From: Bolinopsis microptera
Lineage: Eukaryota > Ctenophora > Tentaculata > Lobata > Bolinopsidae
Length of the DNA stretch: 64,000 nt
Direction of reading: 5' to 3'
Assembly (NCBI RefSeq): GCF_026151205.1
Contig: NC_087078.1
Coordinates: forward strand, 5,659,675 to 5,723,674
The notes beneath the pieces are model-generated. The model had not been told where the DNA came from and made no database searches. It saw nothing but the letters and a program-made list of their open reading frames with translations. The translations under genes were made by a program, and so were the position numbers. This document shows, one piece after another, positions 54,306 through 64,000 of the stretch. The first letter of the stretch is position 1. Each line of letters begins with the position of its first letter.

Positions 54306-55073
54306 AATGGGTTCAACTTTTCATACAATTACAATTAAGACATTTAAAATTAAAGAATGAAATAGCAGACCTTGCTTTATTATATTATATTGTGGTATTT
54401 GATATTTTGTATACTTGATTGGGGTCAAAAGTACACTTTTAAAATTATCATAACATACAAATTTATCATTTTTCAAAAACATATACAGATAAGATCATAA
54501 GAATAATAAATAGTTTCATAAATAAATTTAAAAACATCGAAATTGAAATCATCACAGATAATTTACGAAACATTAATTAACCCTTTGAAACCCTTAAAAA
54601 TGAACGCCGAACTCTACATTAAGTTAAGAAAGGATATATATTGTAGATGATCCAGATCATGTATTGCAGGAGGCAACTTTACCATTATAACTATCGCTTT
54701 TGTCAGATATCGACTATTGAGCAAGAGTCAATGGGGAGTCAATACCAATTACACCAGATCGGCTGAGCTGGTTCCTGCGAGAACAAAACCACATAAATTA
54801 TAAATTAGAGGTTGGCTGTCCTCCTTCTCCCGGGACGAGGATCTTTTAGCAATCTCGCTCGAAAAGGTCTCCTCCTTGTCGTTAGAGTGGCCTGTACCAC
54901 ACAGTAACTCTTTCACTCCTTCTTCCGCGTATGAGACCCCTCCAATGACCTTTTAGGCCTATGGTTATTACCCGAATTTTGCAGCCTTCTGTGCTCGATT
55001 TAGATTTTTGGTGGTAAGTGACCTACCTACCTATGTGACCTATGTTGAGTTTCGTCAAGACTTGACGGGGCCA

Positions 55074-56843
55074 TCACATCTTCTGACCACCCCATAGCGA
55101 AGTAGAGTCTCGCTCGTTGCGCCAGCACAGCAGAGAGTTCGTATTTGGAGGAGTATATCCCCTGATCGGCGGCTTATCAGGGAGAGACAACATGAACTTT
55201 GTGAGCTTATCTTTGAAGTGCTCTAGATCTTGAATGACATTCAGATGGTAGGGGATTGCATTCCACAATTTAGGTCCCTGAACTGCAAATGAGTTGTCAA
55301 ACAAGGTGAGGTTTGCTGTTGAACTGGTTCTACATTTTGATAGAATTACTGCAAGGTTTCCAAGCCTTGGGAGTGAAACAAATAGAACGTTCAGATCATT
55401 GCTGGTCTTTCCGTGGAGGATTTTCCACATATGGAGAATGATGAATCGCTCCCGCCTTCGTTGAAGAGACATCAGAGATAGATAGACCAGGCGATCCCAG
55501 TAGTGGAGATCGCGCATTCCTGATATTCTGGCGGTGAATGCTTTCTGTACACTCTCCAGTTCTTGGATATCGCTGATTTTTGAGGGATGCCATAATGGAC
55601 AGCAATATTCAATCAGACTTCGAACCATTGATTTGTATAGCGTCAGCATGATGGAGTGAGATCGTGTGTGAAATACACTGAGAACCCATGATGCTTTTTG
55701 GCGAGCTTTATCTGCAATGGCTCGTATGTGTGGGGACCAAGAGAGATCACTTGACACTATGACGCCTAAATCCCTGAGCTGATGTATTGGCTCAAGTATA
55801 GTGTCTTTGGAAACTGAGTATTGATAGTGTTCAACCACAAATGGAAGTTCAGATAGTACATATTGGTGGTTGAATTTATGACACATGTACTCAAATTTGT
55901 CTTTGTGAAGGGCCATATTATTTCTTTCAGACCAGTCAATGACATTTTGCAGATCTTCTTGGAGGAGCTTGACGTCATGCTCCGATTTGATAGCAATGGA
56001 TATGCGAGTGTCATCAGCAAAACATCGAATTATAGAGTGCATGATACAATGTTCGATATCATTGATAAAAATCAAGAAAAGGATCGGCCCCAAAACAGTA
56101 CCTTGTGGAACTCCGCTGATTATCAGTGCAAGGATGGACAGATGACCGTCAACAACAACTGCTTGTTTCCGGTCTGAGAGGAAAGATTCTATCCACTTTA
56201 TGATTTTAGGATGGATTCCATAGAGTTGGAGCTTTCTCAGTAGGAGTTTGTGATCGACTTTATCGAAAGCCTTGGCATAGTCGAGGTATATTGAATCAAA
56301 ATCTGAATTGTTGCTCAGAGAATCCAAAACGTCATCAAAATGGTGGAGAAGTTGAGTAAGGCAACTCCGGCCAGATCTAAATCCGTGCTGCTTACTACAT
56401 ATGAGGTTGTTGATCTCCAAATAGTTTACCAGCTTTTTTCTTATCACCCTCTCGTATACTTTAACCACATGAGAGGTGAGTGATATAGGTCGGTAGTTAG
56501 CTGGTTTGGCTCGACTATCCTTCTTGTGGAGAGGAAATACGTGTGAGAACTTATAGAAACTAGGGACCTCCCCAGTAACTAAAGAGCGGGACCAGATGAT
56601 GTGCATTGGTTCTGCTAGGGCTTTCTTGCAGTTCTTGAGAAGGGTGACTGGAATTTCGTCAGGACCTGATGCAGCATTAGGTTTGATGTCTTCAATGGCC
56701 TTAATGATGTCGTCCACGGAGAAATTCAGCATATCGTCAGTAAAAGGATGCTTGATTGGAGTGAATAATTGAATATATATATTGAAATGCACCGGTCGAA
56801 TGATCAGTAGAATAGCTAAATAGTCTCTTCGATCGTTGTTCAT
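55074..56843 (-). mobile_element. non-LTR retrotransposon, reverse transcriptase ORF (5'-truncated)
   Basis: 589-residue ORF of a CR1/L2/jockey-like LINE. RT landmarks: ANYRPISL (~115), KQHGFRSGRSC (~151), YLDYAKAFDKVDH (186-198), SGVPQGTVLGPILFLIFINDI (~243) and FADDTR (275-280, catalytic FADD), then the thumb and a C-terminal region with PLWHPS. The upstream apurinic endonuclease domain is absent and the ORF opens at a non-homologous Met, so the insertion is 5'-truncated. The RT frame itself is intact, suggesting a young copy. The 3' UTR probably extends towards ~54650. Not closely similar to the fragment at 30850. Confidence 0.88.
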
Positions 56844-58300
56844 AAATTAGAGTATTGGGTTTTAAGTAATTTAAATAATTTCTGAAACTTGATCATTTGA
56901 ATACGATTTATTAATTTGCTCGTGCTAATCTGTTTAGTGTTATTCAGCATAGAATAAAAGCGTTATCCGAGCGGTGCATTTCCACCAATGTTAGCACAGA
57001 TTGAAAATATAGTCAAAGTTAGCCTAAAACCCCTTATTCTAAGCAGCCACGAGTCTCTTTCTTATCATCACCCCACAAATTACTCATCTGACGGTGGAGA
57101 GCACTTAAAATTATGAGATATATTGTCCATTGTTTATTCTCGCTATTTTCACCACATATCTTTGTTTTTTGTGATAATAAATTGTGTCTCAAAGTTGTTT
57201 AGTTAGAACAAATGAAACATTACATGAATAGAAAATAAATGATGAGTTATAAGTCAATATTTTGTCTCAAGCTCCTAACATATTCTTTTGTTACTTCCCT
57301 CGTCATTCAGCAACCATACCCTTCATATAATAATAATGATTTAATATACGATCACATTTATCTTGACTAGACACATTCACACCGTGATCTATATACGAGG
57401 CATAGCGACACCTAGTGTCACCTAGCGACACATAGCTAGCAACACCTAGCGACACATAGCGACACCTAGCGACACATAGAGACACCTAGCGACACTTAGA
57501 GACACCTAGCGACACCTAGCTAGCAACACCTAGCGACACATAGCGACACCTAGCGACACATAGCGACACCTTCTCCCCGGGTTCTCAATTCTCTTGCTTC
57601 TTGTGTTATAACTTATAGTACAAAGACCAAAAAATAGACAAAAGAAATGAAATGTCAGTTCGTGATATAGTGCGAGTACATCTCGAGAAAAGCTTTCTTT
57701 CTGTACTTCCGTCAAAAAGAAGATAGTGCAAGCAAAGTGAGCAATAAAAATTGTATGAAATACTGTAAAAAAGATAATTTTCAAGAAGAATGGAAAGTCT
57801 TAACTTTCTGATTGCATTTTTTCCTAAAGTTGATGAAGACTTGCCTTAAACCGAATGACTGAGCCAGCAGGGTTTATCCACATGTTTATATGACCAAACA
57901 TCTGTTATTTATCATAACAGATTTACGGTTATAATTCTACGGCTTAGCAAAATTTCAATCAGGTTGGGAACAAATAAAATTCACAATTTTTCAAATCGTT
58001 ATGAACCATTTTGCCTGTACAAGCTTCCTGACAGTGACATCAATTGTCCTTTAAGTCTTTGGTTTAATAAGAGTTATATTTATAGCCCTCCAAACTTCGA
58101 ATATGAAGTAATATCCTTGAATCAATTGAATCAATTTATTTATCAATTACGTAATTTCATTCTTAACTGTCCGTTTATCTTCGTAAGTCTATATATACTT
58201 TACTCAATCATCTGCAACTGAGAGCAACTGCTAAGCATCTCCTCCTCTCCTGTAACTACATTATATATTCCAGAGGTTCTCATCTTCCCTTGCCAACAAC
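56844..58300. other. spacer between LINE and PLAC8-like gene
   Basis: No gene recognised. Contains the 57398-57570 repeat; the rest is AT-rich, including the probable 3' flank of the PLAC8-like gene. Confidence 0.4.
57398..57570. repeat. 9/18-bp repeat (GACACCTAGC / GACACATAGC)
   Basis: About 17 copies of a 9-10 bp unit GACAC(C/A)TAGC, with occasional TAGCTAGCAACACC variants. Confidence 0.85.
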
Positions 58301-59062
58301 TTAGACACGTGGCATCTGAGGCTGAGCAGCGCTGACTCCGTGAGATTTCAGTTCCCTGGCCTCTTGTGAGATTGTACAGAGAGGACAGCAAAGGATCATG
58401 ACAAGATCCATCACGGGACTTCCCTGGAGGGGTTAGATCAATATCAGGAATGTAACCTTAGACCCAATATGAATGGTCAATGCAATCTAGTAAAGGGCTG
58501 CCTCCTATTAATCTGTTGAATGCGATTCTCACAATAATGTACTCAACATGTCAAATTCAGTACATTCATTTTATCTTAAAATGTCTTACCTCAAGATTGT
58601 ATTTCTCCCTGATGGCGCCCCTGATCTTGAACAAGCAGAATATGTTGACAAGAGGCACCAAAGACAGGAGACCACCAATCAAACAATCAGAAACTCCAGC
58701 TCCCTCAGCGTTCTGTCCTATTGTCACACAGGGCACGAACCATGCGATCAGGCCTGTGCAAGATGAGAGATAACTTTACAGCTCCAACAAATATCAATAT
58801 ATCGATTTATAGAACACTTTTCTAGTTTTATCTTATATTTTGCAGATACAAACAAAGCCATCTCGTTATCTGAAGTTACAGCATATCAAACAAATAGTTT
58901 GGTTTCGTTTCCGCAATCAGTGCAGTATTATCAGAACTCACATATCCCGATATCGTCAAAGCAGCCGAACAGAGGAGAACTCCAGGGTCCTGAAACTCCG
59001 GGAATAGCAGATCTGAGAGCTCCACCCACTCCCCCATTGTCACCAGGCATTAGTCCGTTCAT
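58301..59062 (-). CDS. PLAC8 / Cys-rich domain protein (3 exons)
   Basis: Small PLAC8-family protein, 135 residues. Exons 58942-59062, 58590-58753 and 58301-58423 join in phase with GT-AG ends. Family signature in order: WSSPLFGCFDDIGIC, then WFVPCVTIGQNAEG, a hydrophobic middle (LLSLVPLVNIFCLF) followed by IREKYNLEGS, and CCPLCTISQEARELK. Members associate with membranes; in animals and plants the family is linked to cell size, cadmium resistance and Ca handling, but no specific role can be assigned here. Some Cys of the usual CCPC motifs are replaced (VPC, CCPLC). The Gly-rich N-terminus is low-complexity. Confidence 0.85.
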
Positions 59063-61318
59063 GTTCTTGTGTTCTTTGGCTGACTTACTTAATTTAGCAC
59101 TTTTAAGAGATAATACATATTGAAGAGAAGCCCGGTGAAAGTAAAATTTGTGATATTTTGAAAGTTGAATTTATCTAAAAGTAGAGATGAACACAAGATA
59201 ACAACGTCAAGAGAAACAACAGTGAACAGTAATGACTATTGTAAAACGAGATCTCTTTTTTCATTTTATGCACTGATGAGTAAGTTAATCTCGACAATTC
59301 TCAAACGTTTCCGTTTGAACATGTGTCAGCAAAACAGGAGATCGTGATCTGAATTGTAAAACATATTTTTTCGGTATTATGTGTAGAAAAAAACCTTAAC
59401 ATGGTAACCTTGTTGCCTGCACAGAGCAATTCAACCTGCAAGGGGGCCCGGGGCCGGGGGCAATATTCAAACTTCGATCTCTTTTTTTTCGTTATTTAAT
59501 TTTATTATTTGTCACTTGTTTTCATATGTTGCAGCCTATTCATCAATCAGTACCTTAAAAGGGGGCCACACCCTCTATCCATCTGTGGTAGTATAGCATT
59601 TGGCAGTAAACTGAAAACGAATCTCCATGATCCATGGTTTTCAACTTGGTCTCATTCCAGGAAATTTTCCGTCGCCCAGCAGACAAGTGCTCAAAGATGA
59701 ATTATTAATTAAACAAATGTCTACAGGTCAAATGTATATAGGGCCACTTAAAATATCCTTGACGCCTCAAACTGCTCATCTCATTTTGACCTCACGACAT
59801 GGCTAATTAATAAAACATTGAAAGTAAACTCCTGCCCTGCCCCTGATTATCGTGTATTTAAAAGGCATGGGTTGGGTTGCACTGCCCGTTACTCACTTTG
59901 GCTCACGGTCAGCTCATTCACAGTTGTTCTTACCATTGAAACCCTAGTCTCGGATAATTAAGTAATATGCCAGGTCTTTTGGATCGGATCTCAGGGTCCA
60001 GTAGCAGGTCTCTAGATCTGATGTCAGGTTATTAATATTAGGTTACATGCTGGGTCCTTTGCTTCGGTACTAGCAGGTGCTTGGACTAGTGTATAGGCGT
60101 GCGACCCTGTCCTTCCCTGATCCGGAATACGAATATTTCTTTCTTCAGTTAGGTTAAAGTCAACAAACTTGATAGATGTATAACTTCTTATCTGTATAAT
60201 AACATGTAGTTGTGATGACATTATCGTTTTATTCTTGTTGCCTGCTCAGAGCAATTCTACCTACACATTCACATTTTTCAATGAGATTGCTCGCAGTAAT
60301 AACGACTTATTTGTTCACAAAATAATAATTTTGAACACTTCCAAAGATATTCCTCACAAATCAGACATCTCACTACTCTATAATCCAACTCCACGTTGCT
60401 AGATCACTGATCAGCATTCCATTTTTAATCAGTATTTTCTGATTTCTCAGCTGGTTTGATGAATAGCAGGGCAAGTAAAGACGTGTGGTGGGCCATAACA
60501 TAAGGGTTATGTAATGTTAATCTACGTATATTTCAGATCCTCAGAGCTAAGTTAATAACCGTCTTCATCCTCTGTCTAATTCTGGTAGTTACTATTGGGC
60601 GATGTAATAAAAAATTTCAGGAAATATAATTAAAAGCTATATTTATCTGAGCACGAGGAAATTATAAGCATGTTCTACCAACCCCACCTGCCTTTAATTA
60701 CAAAATATCTCAGCACGTGCAACATCACTCTCAGCACGTGCAACATCACCTTGGAGTTAAAAACGCCCTGGTGCACGTCGTGAGGCCTGGTCTCTAGTAA
60801 TACAGTAATGGTGGTAGTAAGTCATACTAGAAAGAATTATTTCAATTGGGCACTCAGTGACTCAGCTATTAAGGCCAACGTATGAGTACTGACTAATGCC
60901 CCCCCCCCCCCCACCCCTAACGTGTAGTGCACGTGCGCTGGTCCTTACTTAATTATCTTGTACCACGTTACAAACATTTATTTTCTTTATCCGTCAGTTG
61001 GTTGTTTAGTGAACATAAACATCTCATAGAGCGTATAATTCGGATTAATTTGTTTCGTAATAATGTTTTAGATTAAATAATTAACGGTATAAGAAGCAAA
61101 CGACGCTAAATTCACTGTAATTAGTTACATTTTTCCAATGAGAAACTATTGATAAGTGAGCCACTCTAAACTTATGGGATAATTCTTCGTAATATTCATT
61201 TTGGATATAGGTAACTTGCTTCATTTATAGGTAACTTGCTTCATTTCATTTTTTTCAAAGTTGGCAAAGTTATCAATCCCGATCTGTAGCGAGTAATACG
61301 TCTACTGTGAAACTAGAG
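59063..61318. other. intergenic region; no gene seen
   Basis: Between divergent genes (PLAC8-like on minus, lectin-like on plus), so it must hold both promoters. A ~30-bp sequence (TTGTTGCCTGCACAGAGCAA) near 59410 recurs near 60236. Poly-C at 60899-60912. An AGCACGTGCAACATCAC direct repeat lies at 60713-60749. Confidence 0.4.
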
Positions 61319-62441
61319 ATGAAAGTGGAAAAGTTGGTTTGGACGGTCCTGGCATTGCTTTTAATGTGTGGTAAGTTGTGTCACGTGCCTAGTCGTGTTT
61401 CGTGTCTAATATTTAAATAATTAAAGTCCATACTATGGGATATATATTCCGTATCTCTACTGCTAAGTGAGATTAATTATATCTCACTTATTATATGAGA
61501 TTAATTATAGCTGTTCAGGTATTTTAAAACTACCATACATTTACAATTTACACATAATAAAATTTTGAAATTTAAGGTGAAGAGGTAAAAGCAGCAGCCA
61601 CTGTGGAAATTTCATCAATCAATATACTCAATAAGGACCCTAACAACGCAATTGATGATGACAAGAAGACTTACGTTCACTCCATGGACGTGGACAGTGA
61701 TGACTTTGAATCTTTCCCAACACTCAACATTACATACTCGTAAGATCATTGAACCCACTGTCATGAGAATCGAAGTTTGTCGTCAAGCTTTATTATCGAT
61801 CAAATTAATTAAAATGTCGACGAACAAATAGGATGCATTTTCCGGTAATTTGTTAACACTGACTTATTTCCCTTAAAAATCGCAGTAAAAGCAAGCAGGT
61901 AACGACAGTTACCCTCTACTTCTATCGATACGATGACTGGTGTAAAAATGAGATTGCTAAATGTCTAGCGACCTGGAAGCGACTTCGCGGGATTAAGGTA
62001 TCAATTGGCATAGCTGAACAGGGGGAGTCATCATTAATTGGTTAGTTTAATGGTATTATGATACAACTAGTGCAACCGGTGCCTACGGCTGGGACTTCAC
62101 TTTCCCAGTAGAAATACAATAGTATAAACCCTCCTACCATAAATTTTCAAAAACACGCATTACATTTTCGTAGTTAAAACAGTGGGAAAGTATGAAATCG
62201 CTCAGTCCAAACAGACCGCAATTTAATTCTGAGTGTCCCTCATGTATCTAATAGTAATACTTATCAGAGTGTGGAACTGCCCCTGACTACACACTACCAG
62301 ACATCACCATCACAACGGAACCGGAGCCTATACAACAAACACTTACCTGCACTGACACTATAATAGGGAACTGGATTGTGGTTCAGCAAACGAGGAAAGA
62401 CGAGGTCCTACAGTTCTCAGAGATATCCATCCCTAATGAGG
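61319..62441 (+). CDS. secreted F5/8-type C or fucolectin-like protein (3' part not found)
   Basis: Secreted protein, partial. Exons 61319-61370, 61577-61739, 61886-62040 and 62268-62441 join in phase. Exon 1 encodes only a signal peptide (KVEKLVWTVLALLLMCG). The next 160+ residues resemble a galactose-binding-like jelly roll of the fucolectin/discoidin type: AIDDDKKTYVHS (the N-A-x-D-x-x-x-x-T-x-x-H-S pattern), a core strand VTLYFYRYDD, Cys pairs, and GNWIVVQQTRKDEVLQFSEISI at the end of the domain (the usual L-x-[IL]-x-E-[IV]-x-[IV] strand). The donor GTAAGA at 62442 shows that it continues, but no further exon is clear before the window ends. Carbohydrate binding is inferred from the fold. 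Confidence 0.7.
62064..62262 (-). mobile_element. 200-bp dispersed repeat, copy 3, filling an intron
   Basis: The reverse complement matches 33590-33790 and 42490-42692. It makes up nearly all of intron 3 of the lectin-like gene, and its end lies within ~6 bp of the acceptor at 62267. Confidence 0.75.
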
Positions 62442-62474
62442 GTAAGAAAACTATATTTTATAGTACAGGGGGCT

Positions 62475-62498
62475 GGGGGGGGGGGGGGGGGGGGGGGG
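62475..62498 (+). repeat. poly-G tract of about 24
   Basis: Followed by CCAAAAGTTAGTACCCATACG. A shorter G tract with the matching CCAAAAGTCAGTACACATTTG sits at 35942, so this is an end of a repeated element. Confidence 0.8.
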
Positions 62499-63019
62499 CC
62501 AAAAGTTAGTACCCATACGTTGGGTCTCATACCACCGCCGTGTTATATATTTGATGGTTGTTGCTTTGCAGATGGCATACTGTACCTACTTGTTCGAGGA
62601 TTCCGTCGTCAAAATTTTAAAATTAGAATATTTTAGACCACTCAATATTAAAACACCTTTATTTTTATCTCTGAACATGCTGAAGGCCTAATTTTTTTCA
62701 GATACGTTAGATTATTAAATGTTGCATCTGATCTGAAAACATGAGGCAAAACGGATTAGAAATGACGAAGTTATCAAGCATTTTGTGTACCTCGTTAAAG
62801 GACCAGTTAACTGAAAAAAAAGTTATCCTCATATTTTGACAGATTGTGACAAATAGCAAACTAAGCAACGAGTCGAAATTCCTAAATCTCTAACTGCTCT
62901 CTAACGCGTGTAATTAGCGTTTGTATTATTTTGGCGATGACGTCATAAAGTCCCTTGCGCGCACAGATGAGCTCGTGAGACTGTATTTTACAGGTAGAAA
63001 ATGGACATAATACAATGTT

Positions 63020-63430
63020 TCTCCCCCAAATAACTCGAAAAGTAAGTATTTTAGGGTACATGTTGCTTCATAAGTTGTATATAAACATGGCCATTCTGCA
63101 CAATTTGCACTCATTCAAAAATCTGTAGGGCCTTCATAGCCCAATTAACGAGCTACCCATATTTTTGCATGATTTCTGGAACCGGAAATCAGTTTTTCGC
63201 CAATAACTGAAAAAGTAAGCACTTTAAGGCATATGTTTGTTCGTAAGTCATATATTAATATGCTAATTGCGGTTCTTTTGCACCCTGTCTAAAGACTCTA
63301 TCACGATCCTATCGAAAATGGGCTCAGCACCCCGCCCAAAATGGTTTTTGGCAAAGTTCTCGGAAAGTAAGGATTTTAGGCCATGTGTTGCTCAGTAACT
63401 CCTATATAAACATGCATATGCCGCTTCGTT
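63020..63430 (+). repeat. three diverged ~160-bp tandem units
   Basis: CGAAAAGTAAGTATTTTAGG, TGAAAAAGTAAGCACTTTAAGG and CGGAAAGTAAGGATTTTAGG recur at ~63037, 63207 and 63359. Each is followed by a TGTTGCT/TGTTTGTTCG block and TATATAAACATG or TATATTAATATG. Likely remnants of a mobile or satellite sequence; otherwise nothing seen to the end of the window. Confidence 0.6.
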
Positions 63431-64000
63431 TAAGCCTATTTTAAAGTCTCTACGACCTTCAGAAGCAAGGGGTCGGTTACGTTATTTGGTCAATATGGGC
63501 GTGGCCCTCCTGGGTTTTCTCTACGGTCAAAAAATGTCTCCAAACGAAAATCGTTTATTCATACCTTCAGGAAGGTCTGTGCAAAGTTTCGTGAGTATTT
63601 GAACATTTGCAGGATCATTTCCATAAATGTCCATAAATGACTGGACTACACAACTTTAGAGTTAACTTTAGAGAAACTCATAAGTCATTTATCTCAAATT
63701 AAGCTGTTAGTGTCCATAATCAACCTGTGGCGACAATGTTTTACGTGAAATGTAAAAATCAGTAGTAATATAAAAAGTGTATTTTTAGATTAAAGTGCTA
63801 GCTCATAGTTTTAGAATTGTATAGATTAACGTTGGTCGTTTAGCCATCTAACAATCGATCGTGCCGTAATATATGGCCAGAGAATAATAGGGTCTTGGAA
63901 ATCCTATAGTTTTTCAGTGGGTCGATTGACTGAACACGTTTGCACTTGGTATTTAAACTTACCAGTAGTTTATTTATTATATGTACCGATGATAATGCAA

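Noticed and set aside
58480-58773. Plus-strand ORFs across 58480-59123
   Set aside because: They overlap the minus-strand PLAC8-like exons, which have homology and matching splice phases.

Overview
The window is nuclear DNA from an invertebrate animal. Genes are split by GT-AG introns (18 identifiable exons in one gene), conserved metazoan proteins are present (HELQ, delta-tubulin, ethanolamine/choline kinase, cyclophilin, a PLAC8-type protein, a class A GPCR), and there are many short DNA transposons, LINE fragments and minisatellites. Delta-tubulin suggests a lineage with triplet-microtubule centrioles. I cannot assign a phylum. There are no operons, CRISPR arrays or bacterial features.

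Layout. 0-12 kb: three same-strand members (36-1937, 3613-5587, 9091-11973) of a gene family I do not recognise, with an N-terminal charged coiled coil (expanded to 3.7 tandem 128-residue units in the third copy) and a C-terminal array of exact 15-residue repeats. 12-20 kb: a transposon graveyard with a tRNA-derived SINE, hAT-like MITEs with 8-bp target duplications, a 1.6-kb tandem duplication carrying a ~510-bp foldback element, and a 550-bp tandem duplication with GC-rich hairpins. 20.2-21.5 kb: a membrane protein made of two 4-TM modules and a long proline-rich tail. 22.2-23.7 kb: 56-bp and 317-bp satellites.

23.7-41.0 kb is one gene, HELQ, on the minus strand. I reconstructed 18 exons with compatible splice phases, covering all the helicase motifs and the C-terminal domain. 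Its introns hold a class A GPCR (same strand, one frameshift), a PAN/ricin-like/Sushi GPI-type surface protein (opposite strand), a 5'-truncated LINE and several MITEs. At three HELQ intron-exon junctions, the splice acceptor plus the first bases of the exon have been tandemly copied: 2 x 27 bp, 29 x 61 bp and about 53 x 31 bp. This is the most unusual feature I found.

41-46 kb is intergenic, rich in MITEs and palindromes. 45.9-48.0 kb: ethanolamine/choline kinase with a Ser/Pro insertion inside its catalytic region and an antisense ORF flanked by splice sites in its intron. 49.2-52.3 kb: delta-tubulin (9 exons, minus). 53.1-54.1 kb: cyclophilin (3 exons, minus). 55.1-56.8 kb: a non-LTR reverse transcriptase, 5'-truncated. 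58.3-59.1 kb: PLAC8-like gene (3 exons, minus). 61.3-62.4 kb: the start of a secreted lectin-like protein (4 exons seen, plus). The genes do not form an obvious shared pathway. What unifies the window is tandem duplication at every scale: motifs, exons, splice sites, elements and whole genes.
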